From assembly GCA_945898275.1 (NCBI GenBank), contig CAMDHZ010000001.1, positions 124,001 through 188,000 of the forward strand: a DNA stretch of 64,000 nt. Reading direction: 5' to 3'. The stretch is from Chitinophaga pinensis. Lineage in GTDB: Bacteria; Bacteroidota; Bacteroidia; UKL13-3. The notes under the pieces were generated by a model. The model ran no database searches. It saw only the letters and a list, made by a program, of their open reading frames with translations, and was not told the origin of the DNA. Every line of letters begins with the position of its first letter. Position 1 is the first letter of the stretch. Of this stretch, positions 34,068 to 43,811 are shown one piece after another. The position numbers were made by a program, and so were the translations under genes.

Positions 34068-36473
34068 TTAACGAAGAATTACCCTTTGGAAATTCTTGTC
34101 AACCTTAAATTTTATCATCCCTACAGCAAAGTGTTTCTCATTTAATTTGATGCTTTTTCCATCTACAATGGCTTCTGTGCAACTAAAAGGAACACCATGG
34201 AAAACAATTTTAAAATTCTTACAAGGCGAATCGTAATTTCCTTCTTCAAGAATATGATTGAGAATTAAGTTCTTATCATTTCCAGTTACATAAAAACGGT
34301 TGTGGTTAAAAATTCCAGCCTTGTATCCATAATTATCTCCGGCATCTTCATACAAAACACTCAGTACATCTTTTCCTTTAGTATAATAAACATTTAGTGT
34401 AATTTCTGTTACTTCAAACTCCCCTACATACTGCATTTTAGGATAGTAAGGAATAACGGCTCCTGCCCTTACAAAAACTGGGATTCTATCAATAGGGCAA
34501 GTAACTTTGTACTCCTTTCCTCCTTTGTATTCTGTGTCATTCCAGAGGTGGTACCATGAGCCTCTTGGAATATAAACCACTCTTTCATTGGTATTTGGAT
34601 GCAATACTGGACAAATTAATAAATGGTCGCCAAAGCAATATTCATCCATTCTATCTCTGGTTTCTGGGTCGGTTTGATCCAAAAAAGATAAAGGCCTTAT
34701 AACTGGCGTACCATAAGTTGTATGCTGCCAAAAAGAGGTATAGAAGTAAGGCAAAAGCTGATACCTTAGGTGAATGAACTTCTTTACAATGAATTCATAC
34801 TTGCTACCAAAACTCCAAGGCTCTTGGTTAAATTTGGTTTCATTCCCAGCACTGTGAGTTCTAAAAAATGTATGAAAAGTAGCCAATTGAATCCAACGTG
34901 TATAAAGCTCTCCATCTGGTTCACCAATAAATCCACCCACATCACTGCCAGCGAAAGAAACTCCTGAAATTGAAAGTCGCTGACATTGGATGTTTGCCAA
35001 CCATAAATGCTCCCAACTCGCAGTGTTATCGCCAGTCCAAACACTTGAATAGCGCTGTAATCCGCTGTAGCCAGAACGAGTAATCACAAAAGGACGATTG
35101 GGCATTAAGAACTTTTTCAAACCATTATAAGTGGCTCTGGCCATTTGCATTCCATAAACATTATGCCCTTTTCTATGGCTGCAAGGGTTACCATCAAAAT
35201 CATGACGCACATCTTCTGGGAAAGTACCAATTTCAAAAACAGCAGGTTCATTCATATCATTCCACACCCCTTTAACACCAACTTCAACAAGTTCATTAAA
35301 CAGGGTGCTCCACCACTCTCTCACCTGAGGATTGGTAAAATCAGGGAAATGACATTTACCTGGCCAAACATCTCCTTCCATTAAAGTACCATCTGCTCTT
35401 TTACAAAAAAAGTCGTTTTGAATGCCTTGCTTCCAAACCTCATAATCTTTGTCAATTTTTATCCCTGGGTCAATAATGACAACCGTTTTAAACCCTTGCT
35501 CACTTAAATCACTCAACAATCCTTTTGGGTCAGGAAAATATTCTTTACTCCAAGTAAAACACCTAAAGCCTTCCATGTAATCAATGTCAAGATAGATTAC
35601 ATCGCATGGTATTTTGCGCTTTCTAAACTCTTCTGTTACCTCTCTTACTTTACTTTCTGGATAATAACTCCATTTACATTGATGGTAACCAAGCGCCCAC
35701 AAAGGCGGCAACTCGTGCGTTCCAGTAAGAGAAGCATACTGTTCTACAACATTTGTAAGCTGTGGACCATAAATAAAATAATAGTTCATTTCGCCTCCAC
35801 GTGCCCAAAAACTACAAACATCATGTTGCTCTTTGCCAAAATCAAAAATTGTTCTAAAAGTATTGTCAAAGAAAACACCATAACCATGTTTACCTTCTCC
35901 ATGCAAGCCCATGTAAAATGGAATGTTTTTGTATAAAGGGTCTGTATCTTTTACATATCCATAAACATCAGAGCCAAAATTCTCAAAGTACTTGCCACGC
36001 ATGTTTAATTCGGTAGGCTTATCTCCCATGCCGTAAAAAGATTCATCTGGTTGAATCTTCTTGCTACAATAATTTATTTTTCCCCCTTTTAGAAGGTAAT
36101 GTTGCCAATGAAATCCAAGCTCATCTTCTAAGATGATTTCTCGGTTCTTATTCATCATTGTAACATTGATATTGGCCTTTGAAATACGACAAATCACCTT
36201 TGCAGTTTCTATTTCATAATATTCATCATGTTCTTCAAATTGCAAAGAAGTTAACTTAATGCGAAAATATTTACTAACTGCATAAGAAAAGTCCTTTTGA
36301 AAAAAACCATCTGGTGCGTATCTAAATCGAATAATGCTATCTGTATTTACTTTGACTTCTAAAATAGTATCTTCATTGTAGAAATAGAAAAAATTACCTT
36401 CTTTCTTGTAACTGTGAATGCGGCCTGGGTAGTACTTTATGGAGTATTTTGACTTAGATTCTGTGATTTGCAT
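34068..36473 (-). CDS. Glycoside hydrolase family 31 alpha-glucosidase
   Basis: The 801-residue enzyme removes alpha-linked glucose (or xylose) from non-reducing ends. The GH31 catalytic domain begins about residue 240 with PPLWALGYHQCKWSYYPE. The nucleophile Asp is in KGVWNDMNEP (about 406) and the acid in TGDNTASWEHL (about 480). Further markers are SDVGGFIGEPDGELYTRW and RTHSAGNE. An N-terminal beta-sandwich precedes and a C-terminal beta domain follows. No signal peptide is present, so it is likely intracellular. With GH57 and the glycogen-synthase-like enzyme it points to alpha-glucan metabolism. It is divergent from the latter. Confidence 0.93.
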   Translation of the reverse strand: MQITESKSKYSIKYYPGRIHSYKKEGNFFYFYNEDTILEVKVNTDSIIRFRYAPDGFFQKDFSYAVSKYFRIKLTSLQFEEHDEYYEIETAKVICRISKANINVTMMNKNREIILEDELGFHWQHYLLKGGKINYCSKKIQPDESFYGMGDKPTELNMRGKYFENFGSDVYGYVKDTDPLYKNIPFYMGLHGEGKHGYGVFFDNTFRTIFDFGKEQHDVCSFWARGGEMNYYFIYGPQLTNVVEQYASLTGTHELPPLWALGYHQCKWSYYPESKVREVTEEFRKRKIPCDVIYLDIDYMEGFRCFTWSKEYFPDPKGLLSDLSEQGFKTVVIIDPGIKIDKDYEVWKQGIQNDFFCKRADGTLMEGDVWPGKCHFPDFTNPQVREWWSTLFNELVEVGVKGVWNDMNEPAVFEIGTFPEDVRHDFDGNPCSHRKGHNVYGMQMARATYNGLKKFLMPNRPFVITRSGYSGLQRYSSVWTGDNTASWEHLWLANIQCQRLSISGVSFAGSDVGGFIGEPDGELYTRWIQLATFHTFFRTHSAGNETKFNQEPWSFGSKYEFIVKKFIHLRYQLLPYFYTSFWQHTTYGTPVIRPLSFLDQTDPETRDRMDEYCFGDHLLICPVLHPNTNERVVYIPRGSWYHLWNDTEYKGGKEYKVTCPIDRIPVFVRAGAVIPYYPKMQYVGEFEVTEITLNVYYTKGKDVLSVLYEDAGDNYGYKAGIFNHNRFYVTGNDKNLILNHILEEGNYDSPCKNFKIVFHGVPFSCTEAIVDGKSIKLNEKHFAVGMIKFKVDKNFQRVILR

Positions 36474-36624
36474 TTCGAGTGATTATTTTTATGTTGAAAA
36501 CAAGGCTTGCATAGTTATGCAATCTAAAGAATTCGTTTTTCAAATTAATAAAATAAATTTAGATTTTAGTTGCAAAGTCTTAATATTTATAATTTAATTT
36601 TACAAAAATAAGGCACGCTTAACA

Positions 36625-37902
36625 ATGAGTACAAATAGGAAGAAAATTTTGATGTTTGGCTGGGAATTTCCTCCTGTGATTTCTGGTGGCTTGGGGGTAG
36701 CAACGCTTGGACTTTGTAAGGCTTTGGCTCCCATGGCTGATGTTAAAATGATTATCCCAAAAAGTGTTTCAGAATTTTCTATTCCTAACATAACTTTAAT
36801 TGGGCTCAATAGCTTTACTCAGCAAGAATTAGATGCGCTGTTTACAGGCGAACAATCCAATTTTAGTGAATATTTTCAAGCTCAAAGTGATTGGAGTTTT
36901 AATCCTTATGAAAAAATCCCTCAAGGAGAATATTTCCAAAGTAGGTTTTCTACTGTTTTCCAAGAATCGGTTCAACCCTTTGAAATACAAGATTTATATG
37001 CTGGCGATGTCATTAAAAAAGTAATTGAGTTTGCCAGAATAGCTGTTCGTTTTGGTTTGACCCAAACGTTTGATATAATTCATGCCCACGATTGGATGAC
37101 TTTCTTACCTGCTATGGAACTAAAGCGGAGAACAGGAAAACCTATGGTACTGCATGTTCATTCAACTGAATATGACAGAGCAGGTGCGAACAGCAAAAAC
37201 TGGGTATATGAGCTCGAGCGTGAAGCTATGCAATACGCAGATTGTATTATACCTGTAAGCAGATATACTGGAAAGATATGTGAAAATCATTATGGCATTT
37301 CTCCACATAAAATTAGTCCAATCCATAATGGAATAGAGCCTATTCAGCCTATGGTTCGGTACAAACCGTTTAAAGAAAAGCTAGTTATATTTTTTGGAAG
37401 GGTTACCATGCAAAAAGGTCCTACTGTTTTTGTGGAAGCGGCTAAAATTGTCTTAGCACATTGCCCAAATGTTAGATTTGTAATGGCTGGAAGTGGAGAC
37501 CAATTGAACCCAATCATTGAAAAAATCTCTGCTTATGGCTTGGGAGATAAATTCTCCTTTACTGGCTTTTTAAACAAACAAAAATTAAATGAGTTATTAG
37601 CCATTGCAGATGTCTATTGCATGCCAAGTGTGAGCGAACCTTTTGGCTTAAGCGCAGTGGAAGCCGTTCAATACCAAATTCCAACCATCATATCAACAAG
37701 CTCTGGTGTTGCAGAAGTGCTAAATGGCGCTTTGCAATTTGAAGTTTGGGATACGCATAAATTTGCGCAATACATTATCGCGGCACTTGATTATAATGGC
37801 CTTCAAAATAGCGTTATAGAAAGCAATGCAAAAAGCTTGAAAGCCATTACATGGGAGCATTGTGCGGAAGAAGTAATGCAAGTTTACCAAAAGCTTTGTT
37901 AA
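36625..37902 (+). CDS. Glycogen/starch-synthase-like glycosyltransferase (GT5/GT4)
   Basis: The 425-residue product has a GT-B fold. The N-terminal domain begins KILMFGWEFPPVISGGLGVATLGLCKAL with a GGLG loop like the KxGGL of GT5 enzymes. The middle has DIIHAHDWMTFLPAMELKR and HVHSTEYDR. The C-terminal domain has FFGRVTMQKGP and the nucleotide-sugar motif SVSEPFGLSAVEAV (about residue 337). This type is common in Bacteroidota near GH57 enzymes and is probably involved in glycogen or related alpha-glucan synthesis. A specific role cannot be given. A shared terminator follows. Confidence 0.85.
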   Translation: MSTNRKKILMFGWEFPPVISGGLGVATLGLCKALAPMADVKMIIPKSVSEFSIPNITLIGLNSFTQQELDALFTGEQSNFSEYFQAQSDWSFNPYEKIPQGEYFQSRFSTVFQESVQPFEIQDLYAGDVIKKVIEFARIAVRFGLTQTFDIIHAHDWMTFLPAMELKRRTGKPMVLHVHSTEYDRAGANSKNWVYELEREAMQYADCIIPVSRYTGKICENHYGISPHKISPIHNGIEPIQPMVRYKPFKEKLVIFFGRVTMQKGPTVFVEAAKIVLAHCPNVRFVMAGSGDQLNPIIEKISAYGLGDKFSFTGFLNKQKLNELLAIADVYCMPSVSEPFGLSAVEAVQYQIPTIISTSSGVAEVLNGALQFEVWDTHKFAQYIIAALDYNGLQNSVIESNAKSLKAITWEHCAEEVMQVYQKLC

Positions 37903-37925
37903 GTGTTTGGCAAATCGTTTTCAAT

Positions 37926-37960
37926 AAAAAAGGCCACCTAAAAATTAAGTGACCTTTTTT
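37926..37960. terminator. Bidirectional terminator between the glycosyltransferase and icd
   Basis: AAAAAAGGCCAC pairs with GTGACCTTTTTT (one C-A mismatch) around an AT-rich loop. Runs of A and T at the two sides make it act in both directions for the convergent genes. Confidence 0.85.
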
Positions 37961-37978
37961 AAATAAAATTTACAATTT

Positions 37979-39208
37979 TTACATGCTTAATTTCGCTCTT
38001 AAACCTTGGTCTAATGCATCTAAAAACTCCTCTGTATAAAGATAATGCGCACCATGGCTAACCTTATTGCCATGAATACAAACCGCTAAATCTTTGGTCA
38101 TTTTTCCGCTTTCTACCGTTTCAATACAAACTTCTTCTAATGCGGTACAGAAATTTATCAATGCCTCATTGCCATCTAATTTTCCTCTGAACGCCAAACC
38201 TCTTGTCCAAGCAAAAATACTTGCAATTGGGTTGGTAGAAGTTGGCTTACCATTTTGATGGTCGCGGAAGTGACGAGTAACCGTGCCATGAGCTGCTTCT
38301 GCTTCCATTGTTTTTCCATCTGGTGTTACCAATACAGAAGTCATTAAGCCTAATGAGCCAAATCCTTGTGCAACGGTATCACTTTGTACATCGCCATCAT
38401 AATTTTTACAAGCCCATACAAAGTTGCCATTCCACTTTAAGGCAGAAGCCACCATGTCATCAATCAAACGGTGTTCGTAGGTAATGCCAGCCGCTTCAAA
38501 TTGTGCTTTATAATTGTATACGTAAATCTCTTCAAAAATATCTTTGAACCTACCATCATATTTCTTTAAAATGGTATTTTTAGTGGAAAGGTATAATGGC
38601 CATTTTTTACTTAAAGCCATGTTGAAACAAGAATGTGCAAAACCCATGATGCTTTCGTCTGTGTTATACATGGTTAACGCCACACCATCTCCTTTGTAGT
38701 TATAAACTTCATACTCTTGTATAGTGCCATCTTCCCCTTCAAACTTCACGGTAAGCTTACCTTTTCCTTTGGTCACAAAATCCGTTGCACGGTATTGGTC
38801 GCCAAAAGCGTGGCGGCCAATCATGATTGGCGCTGTCCAATTAGGAACCAACCTTGGAACGTTGCTACAAACTATCGGTTCACGAAAAACAGTTCCATCT
38901 AAAATATTACGGATGGTACCATTAGGGCTCTTCCACATTTGCTTTAGGCTAAACTCTTTTACACGTTGCTCGTCTGGCGTAATGGTAGCGCACTTTATCC
39001 CAACACTGTATTTTTTGATAGCTTCTGCTGAATCAATGGTTACTTGGTCGTTGGTTTCATCTCGGTATTCCATACCAAGATCGTAATACTTTATATCCAA
39101 ATCTAAATAAGGAAGAATCAATTTGTCTTTGATAAACTTCCAAATAATACGAGTCATCTCGTCTCCATCCAGCTCCACAACTGGATTTTCCACTTTAATT
39201 TTTGCCAT
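37979..39208 (-). CDS. icd: NADP-dependent isocitrate dehydrogenase
   Basis: The 409-residue enzyme converts isocitrate to 2-oxoglutarate with NADP. It belongs to the type II homodimeric group seen in eukaryotes and several Bacteroidota: [26 protein letters not shown] at the start, substrate segments [26 protein letters not shown]-like segments, and a nucleotide site in [26 protein letters not shown]. Length is normal. The gene is single, converging with the glycosyltransferase gene. It supplies 2-oxoglutarate for the sucB-containing complex. Confidence 0.96.
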   Translation of the reverse strand: MAKIKVENPVVELDGDEMTRIIWKFIKDKLILPYLDLDIKYYDLGMEYRDETNDQVTIDSAEAIKKYSVGIKCATITPDEQRVKEFSLKQMWKSPNGTIRNILDGTVFREPIVCSNVPRLVPNWTAPIMIGRHAFGDQYRATDFVTKGKGKLTVKFEGEDGTIQEYEVYNYKGDGVALTMYNTDESIMGFAHSCFNMALSKKWPLYLSTKNTILKKYDGRFKDIFEEIYVYNYKAQFEAAGITYEHRLIDDMVASALKWNGNFVWACKNYDGDVQSDTVAQGFGSLGLMTSVLVTPDGKTMEAEAAHGTVTRHFRDHQNGKPTSTNPIASIFAWTRGLAFRGKLDGNEALINFCTALEEVCIETVESGKMTKDLAVCIHGNKVSHGAHYLYTEEFLDALDQGLRAKLSM

Positions 39209-39275
39209 TGCTATCTATAAATAAGAGTAATTTTCAGGCTCAATATTAGCCAAAATCTTGTATATAGAAAATGAT

Positions 39276-40262
39276 TTAATCCTTACCTACAAATTCAACC
39301 ACAGCTGGATTAATCCCTAATCCCAAATTCTCTTGATACTTAGTTACAGACTTTGGGTTTCGTGGGTTTAAGCTTTCAAAATAAGGATTACCAACAGCAT
39401 CTTTTAGTGTGATTTCTATATTATTTCTTCCCTTAGGCCATAGCATTTCGCCAGTGTTCAGGTTCAAAACGTTAAACTTCCCCTTTTTATAAACATATAC
39501 ACTATAGGAATAAGCTGGTTCTTTTATAACCGTTCTTCCATTTTCTTGTTCTTTAACGGCAGCTACTTTTATGATAGAGTCGGCCAAAACACCACCCTCA
39601 TTTACTAACAAGTAGTTACCAAAATAAAAAAGTTCTAAGGCATCAACTTTTCTTTTTAAACCAGCGAAGTAAGTTGGAAATTGTTGGGGTTTAATGATTG
39701 TTATATCAAATGCATCACTTAAATACATTTCCTTTCCTTTGGTCAACAACAATAAAGGCAAACGCTCTTCTGTAATACCTTCCCACTTAAACCGGTTAAG
39801 GTCTAGCATTTCATCATATTCAAATGGCTTTAAAACAATACCTTCCTCATTGAGTAAACCCCATTTACCATTAAGTTTGGCCATAATTGGTTTTTTAGGG
39901 AGGTACACTTTTTTATCTACCACTTCCATTTGAACCACCACTTTGGTGGGATCATTTGGATCAATTGGTACTTCAATGTATTCTGTGTCAGACCAAAACC
40001 TGCACGATAAGTAACCTTGACCTAAATGCACTCCTCCAATGCTCATTTTAACCATCATGGCTAGATCTTCGTATTTGGGTTCAATAATCTTAAATACTTT
40101 ATCCTCATTATCTATGAATTGAATGCCAAAAAACTTTCCATCCTTAAATGCTTTTACGGTTTGACCCGAAGCTGAAATAACAGAAAATAATATAACAAAT
40201 AGCAGTGAGCCTCTTGTTAACTGTTGGGACTTAAATATTAATCTGCTAAAGAAATAATTCAT
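39276..40262 (-). CDS. Secreted protein with WG-type repeat
   Basis: The 328-residue product has a cleavable signal peptide (LLFVILFSVISASGQ). Residues about 130-150 read KLNGKWGLLNEEGIVLKPFEYDEM, a typical WG repeat unit (KWGLxxxxGxxxxPxxYDxx), and weaker units can be seen around FKDGKFFGIQ and KKGKFNVLNLNTGE. WG-repeat proteins often bind peptides or proteins, but no function can be given. It starts 30 bases from the start of the divergent lipoprotein gene. Confidence 0.7.
   Translation of the reverse strand: MNYFFSRLIFKSQQLTRGSLLFVILFSVISASGQTVKAFKDGKFFGIQFIDNEDKVFKIIEPKYEDLAMMVKMSIGGVHLGQGYLSCRFWSDTEYIEVPIDPNDPTKVVVQMEVVDKKVYLPKKPIMAKLNGKWGLLNEEGIVLKPFEYDEMLDLNRFKWEGITEERLPLLLLTKGKEMYLSDAFDITIIKPQQFPTYFAGLKRKVDALELFYFGNYLLVNEGGVLADSIIKVAAVKEQENGRTVIKEPAYSYSVYVYKKGKFNVLNLNTGEMLWPKGRNNIEITLKDAVGNPYFESLNPRNPKSVTKYQENLGLGINPAVVEFVGKD
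40158..40167 (-). repeat. Dispersed motif core variant (GGGTCAAACC on the minus strand)
   Basis: A GGTTTGACCC core on the plus strand, followed by GAAG, in the WG-repeat gene near its signal-peptide region. Confidence 0.5.
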
Positions 40263-40292
40263 ATTGCTAAATATTTGAATAGGTAAATATAA

Positions 40293-40703
40293 ATGAAACT
40301 TCGATTAAAAAAATCAATACAACTTATATTGTTGTTAATTTCAGTAATTGCTTGTAATCAAAATCCTTGCAAGAAAGCAAATTGTAAAAGTACCAAAAAA
40401 AATCATAATATAAACGTGGTTTACATGCCATCAGACACCATTTCTAGCGTTATAATCACTGAAACAATTTTGTTTAAAAATAACCAAGTTCTTCATATGG
40501 ACACTTTAAAAATGAGTACAGTAGGTACAAGATTTCTTTCAGACAATAATTTATCCGAACTAGGAAACAATGCTATCAATAAGGTAACTTTTAAGGTTTA
40601 TAAAAATGGAGTAATTCTTAGGAGTTTTGATTATCAAGTTAAAACTAATTGTTGTGAAATAATAGACCTTGGAGGACCTGATCATTTAGAAATTTTTGAC
40701 TAA
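40293..40703 (+). CDS. Small cysteine-containing lipoprotein, paralogue of the one at 23806
   Basis: The 136-residue protein has a signal peptide and lipobox (SVIAC), then NQNPCKKANCKS. Its C-terminal part reads VTFKVYKNGVILRSFDYQVKTNCCEIIDL. The spacing of CxxxxC, FKVY and the CC pair matches the lipoprotein at 23806, with little identity elsewhere. It lies between a WG-repeat gene and the ParB-like/HAD pair, and there is no shared neighbour with the other copy. Function unknown. Confidence 0.72.
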   Translation: MKLRLKKSIQLILLLISVIACNQNPCKKANCKSTKKNHNINVVYMPSDTISSVIITETILFKNNQVLHMDTLKMSTVGTRFLSDNNLSELGNNAINKVTFKVYKNGVILRSFDYQVKTNCCEIIDLGGPDHLEIFD

Positions 40704-40990
40704 GGCATTAAAAATAATACAATGGTTGAAGTAGCATTTAGATATGGTCTAAAAACACATGTTCATGCTAAAAGTTCCCTTTCCTACCCTATCTATTAAT
40801 AACAAAGTAAAGGTTAATGGGGTTTTATAGTATTGTTGAAAGAAATCACACTTTTAGGAAATTTTAAATCATTTAAATTTAACCCATTAGCTTAAAATCT
40901 GCAATTGAATTGTGCTTTAAAACAAAGAGTGATTTCAATATCTTAGAATTCACAATTAGTTTCGATTATTCCTATTAAACATGGAAGCAC

Positions 40991-41365
40991 ATGCTAAGAA
41001 TTGAAATAGAAAAACTCCTCAAAACCAATGAATTTAAAATATATCCTTCACAACAAAAAATATGCTTACCTATCCTACAAAGGATAATCTCAAAAATGGA
41101 AGTTAACTTACACTTTATGCCAATTAAAATTTATAACAATTTAATTATTGATGGACATCATAGATTTATAGCTTCAAAATTTACAGGTCAAAAAATTGAA
41201 ATGATTAAATACTCCAAACCAACCTTTATTAAAAAGGAAAATTGGGGAAATCTTTATATTGATGAAAGTGATTGGGAAGGTCAAAAAGAAATCATTCAAT
41301 GGAACATCAGGGATGCTGATTATAATCAAATTAGTTTATCTGAATTAATGCAAAAAATAAAATAA
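40991..41365 (+). CDS. ParB/sulfiredoxin-like domain protein
   Basis: The 124-residue product contains PIKIYNNLIIDGHHRFIASKFTG (about 47-69), the DGHHR motif of the ParB N-terminal/sulfiredoxin fold, in which the motif binds nucleotide or a phosphate. It lacks the helix-turn-helix of true ParB partition proteins. The second half, with KENWGNLYIDESDWEGQKEIIQW, is not recognised. It is 16 bases upstream of the HAD-like gene and probably co-transcribed. A possible role is a small kinase or ATPase in nucleic-acid repair or stress, which I infer only from the fold family. Confidence 0.65.
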   Translation: MLRIEIEKLLKTNEFKIYPSQQKICLPILQRIISKMEVNLHFMPIKIYNNLIIDGHHRFIASKFTGQKIEMIKYSKPTFIKKENWGNLYIDESDWEGQKEIIQWNIRDADYNQISLSELMQKIK

Positions 41366-41381
41366 ATGCTAAATTTGTTTT

Positions 41382-41819
41382 ATGATTTTGCTGTTAGATA
41401 TAGATGGTGTAATGGTGCCTCAAAAAAGCTGGAAACAACCAGAAATACTTGAGGACGGTTTTCCAGCATTTAGCCATTTTGCAGTGGAGGCATTAAATGG
41501 CCTGATTGATTCTGACACTAAAATTTTTATCACAAGTTCGCATAAATCTAGCTATAGACCGCATGAATGGCAGGCAATCTTTAAAACAAGAGGTATAAAG
41601 CATTGCTCAATTTACAGGTTACCAGAGAATACAAATAATACATCTCGTAAAGAAGAAATTTTGAATTGGTTCGAATTCCAAAACATCATAGAGTCTTATC
41701 TTATTTTAGATGATGATACATCTTTGCAAGGTTTACCTAAAAACTTAAAAGATAATTTAATTCAAACCAGCCCAATGATAGGGCTCAGAAACAGTGACCT
41801 TCCCCAAATCCTATTTTAG
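41382..41819 (+). CDS. HAD-superfamily phosphatase (Swiss-Army-Knife RNA-repair type)
   Basis: The 145-residue product opens LLLDIDGVMVP (HAD motif I, nucleophile Asp6 followed by Asp8), has FITSSHKSS (motif II, about 50-58), and YLILDDDTSLQGL (motif IV, about 106-118), then NLIQTSPMIGL. This is the HAD domain class found in Swiss Army Knife RNA-repair proteins, which remove phosphates from RNA ends; small stand-alone versions are common and not well studied. Together with the ParB-like gene it makes a small accessory operon. Confidence 0.72.
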   Translation: MILLLDIDGVMVPQKSWKQPEILEDGFPAFSHFAVEALNGLIDSDTKIFITSSHKSSYRPHEWQAIFKTRGIKHCSIYRLPENTNNTSRKEEILNWFEFQNIIESYLILDDDTSLQGLPKNLKDNLIQTSPMIGLRNSDLPQILF

Positions 41820-41835
41820 AATGCACTTTGCATTC
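41819..41835 (+). terminator. Small hairpin after the HAD gene
   Basis: GAATGCA and TGCATTC form a 7-bp stem with a 3-base loop starting right at the stop codon. It lacks a T run, so it may be a weak terminator or a mere stability element. Confidence 0.3.
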
Positions 41836-41934
41836 CAAAAATTAAAGTTGGGAGCTTAAAAATGCAAATTGGCATTATAGAAATTGCTGCCAATAACCAG
41901 ATCCATTATTCTTGTTCCATAATTTTAGAAAACA

Positions 41935-42399
41935 ATGAAAAAAATACTAAGCACCTTATTCCTTCTTGGAAGTTTAATTGGATTAAAAGCACAAACTACT
42001 GACACTTCTGCCACTCAAAAAATTGGCGGTTATCGCCTAGAGAAAGACGAAGTTGTTTTTGTCTTCAACCCCAATGAACATAGAGATTTTACTACCTCTT
42101 ATGGCATGTGGCGCAGTAAAGAGAACGTAAAGGTTAAGAAAGTTACCTTATGCGGAGAATTTAACAGTTGGATGACAACGGCAAAAAACTATCAAATGAC
42201 AAAAGTTGGAGAGGTTTATGAATACCGCATGAAACTTTCTGATTTTAAAGGCAAATCAAAAGTTGAGTTTAAGTTTGTGGTAAACGAAAAGTATTGGGCT
42301 GAACCAAAACAGGACTTCACGAATACAACGCAAAGTATGCCCGAATTCACCATACCCAAAAACTTTATTTTAAACTTGGTTCAACCCGAAACCAACTAA
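41935..42399 (+). CDS. Secreted CBM48/AMPK-type glycogen-binding protein
   Basis: The 154-residue product starts with a signal peptide (to LKAQ). Residues about 68-140 form a glycogen-binding domain: [42 protein letters not shown] followed by [14 protein letters not shown], with Trp and Phe positions as in CBM48/AMPK-beta modules. There is no catalytic domain. It could bind alpha-glucan in the periplasm or on the surface. The final codons are part of a dispersed-motif copy (VQPETN), and the stop overlaps the thiolase stop by 4 bases. Confidence 0.8.
   Translation: MKKILSTLFLLGSLIGLKAQTTDTSATQKIGGYRLEKDEVVFVFNPNEHRDFTTSYGMWRSKENVKVKKVTLCGEFNSWMTTAKNYQMTKVGEVYEYRMKLSDFKGKSKVEFKFVVNEKYWAEPKQDFTNTTQSMPEFTIPKNFILNLVQPETN
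42378..42391 (+). repeat. Dispersed motif, variant GGTTCAACCCGAAA
   Basis: Encodes V-Q-P-E-T at the extreme C-terminus of the CBM48 protein. Confidence 0.8.
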
Positions 42400-43592
42400 C
42401 AAAGCTCATACACAATGGCGGCACCTTGGCCAACGCCAATACACATGGTAGCTAAGCCATATTTTACATTGCGTCTTTTCATTTCGTGCAAGAGGGTTGT
42501 AGAAATTCTAGAACCACTTGCACCCAATGGATGTCCTAGTGCAATTGCCCCACCATTCACATTTACGATAGCTGGGTTGAGCCCAAGGTCGCGCATGCAG
42601 GCCAAACCTTGAGAAGCAAAAGCTTCATTTAATTCCACCAAACCCAAATCATTTACACCAATTCCTGCTCTTTTTAAAGCCTTTTGAGTAGCTGGAACTG
42701 GACCAATCCCCATCACAGAAGGATCAACACCTGCAATGCCTCTACCCGCAACCCTAGCAATTGGGTTTAGGTTAAATTGTTTTACAGCATCCTCACTTGC
42801 TAAAAACAAAGCTGCCGCGCCGTCATTGATACCACTGGCATTGCCTGCAGTAACAGAACCGTCTTTGCGAAAAGCTGGTTTTAACTTGGCCAATTCCTCA
42901 ATGGAACTCAACCTTGGGTGTTCGTCTTTATCAAATAGTTTAGGATCACCTTTTTTTTGCGGAATGGCAACTGGAATTATTTCATCCGCAAACTTACCTG
43001 CCTCATGGGCAGCTTGATATTTGAGTTGTGATTGATACGCAAATGCATCTTGGTCTTCTCTGCTTACCTTCCATTGCTCTGCTACATTCTCCGCCGTTTC
43101 GCCCATGCTAAATGGATGATACATTGCAGCCAAAGCTTTATTGGTGAAGCGCCAGCCTATGGTAGTATCATAGATTTCTGGGGTTCTGCTAAAGGCGGCA
43201 TCTGCCTTTGCCATTACAAATGGAGCACGTGTCATACTTTCTACGCCACCAGCAATATAAATTTCGCCGTCACCAACCTCCAAGGCCCGAGAGGCATCCA
43301 TGATACTTTGCAAACCACTGGCACAAAGTCTATTTACAGTATTACCACCAATACTTGTTGGCAATCCTGCTAACAATAAAGCCATTCGGGCAACATCTCT
43401 ATTATCTTCACCTGCCTGATTAGCAGCACCAAAAATTACATCTTCGATTTGATTCACGTCTATGCCTGCATTTCTTTCTACTAAGGCTTTTATTACCAAA
43501 GCCGCCAAATCGTCTGGGCGAATTGTACTTAAAGAACCACCAAATTTTCCAATGGGCGTGCGCACAGCATCTACAATGTAAACAGATTTCAT
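42396..43592 (-). CDS. Acetyl-CoA acetyltransferase / 3-ketoacyl-CoA thiolase
   Basis: Thiolases condense or cleave acetyl and acyl-CoA units. The ATG at 43592 starts the family N-terminus [19 protein letters not shown] and gives 398 residues; the frame extends 25 codons further upstream but that part is not thiolase-like. Active-site Cys90 is in [10 protein letters not shown], the His (near 354) in GHPLGASG and the second Cys (384) in MCIGVGQG. The beta-ketoadipyl/degradative branch (FadA/PcaF-like) is favoured by the PFVMAKAD segment. It may supply acetoacetyl-CoA for the CoA-transferase at 61999. Confidence 0.93.
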   Translation of the reverse strand: MKSVYIVDAVRTPIGKFGGSLSTIRPDDLAALVIKALVERNAGIDVNQIEDVIFGAANQAGEDNRDVARMALLLAGLPTSIGGNTVNRLCASGLQSIMDASRALEVGDGEIYIAGGVESMTRAPFVMAKADAAFSRTPEIYDTTIGWRFTNKALAAMYHPFSMGETAENVAEQWKVSREDQDAFAYQSQLKYQAAHEAGKFADEIIPVAIPQKKGDPKLFDKDEHPRLSSIEELAKLKPAFRKDGSVTAGNASGINDGAAALFLASEDAVKQFNLNPIARVAGRGIAGVDPSVMGIGPVPATQKALKRAGIGVNDLGLVELNEAFASQGLACMRDLGLNPAIVNVNGGAIALGHPLGASGSRISTTLLHEMKRRNVKYGLATMCIGVGQGAAIVYELC

Positions 43593-43811
43593 ATGAGGAT
43601 ATTTAAAGGCAATATTACTACTTAATCCAATTGGTTTAATAATATTATCCATTTCACAAGGCAACAAATATGTTTGAAGCGTATGGTAAAAACCTTGTAA
43701 AACCTTGAAAATACTGAAAAGTCAAAATAATGTCACAAACCAAAAACATGATAAAAGTTAGGTGTTCATATGAAAGGAAGGATATTTCTTTGCACACACA
43801 AAAAATTAAAA

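Noticed and set aside
36603-36610. CAAAAATA considered as a minus-strand promoter box for the GH31 gene.
   Set aside because: It is 130 bases from the start codon and in an A-rich stretch where chance matches are common.
40704-40990. Intergenic region checked for a small RNA or tRNA.
   Set aside because: No cloverleaf, no strong hairpin and no open frame; only weak AT-rich inverted pieces.
43032-43373. A 113-codon plus-strand frame opposite the thiolase.
   Set aside because: Shadow of a conserved gene with no family features.
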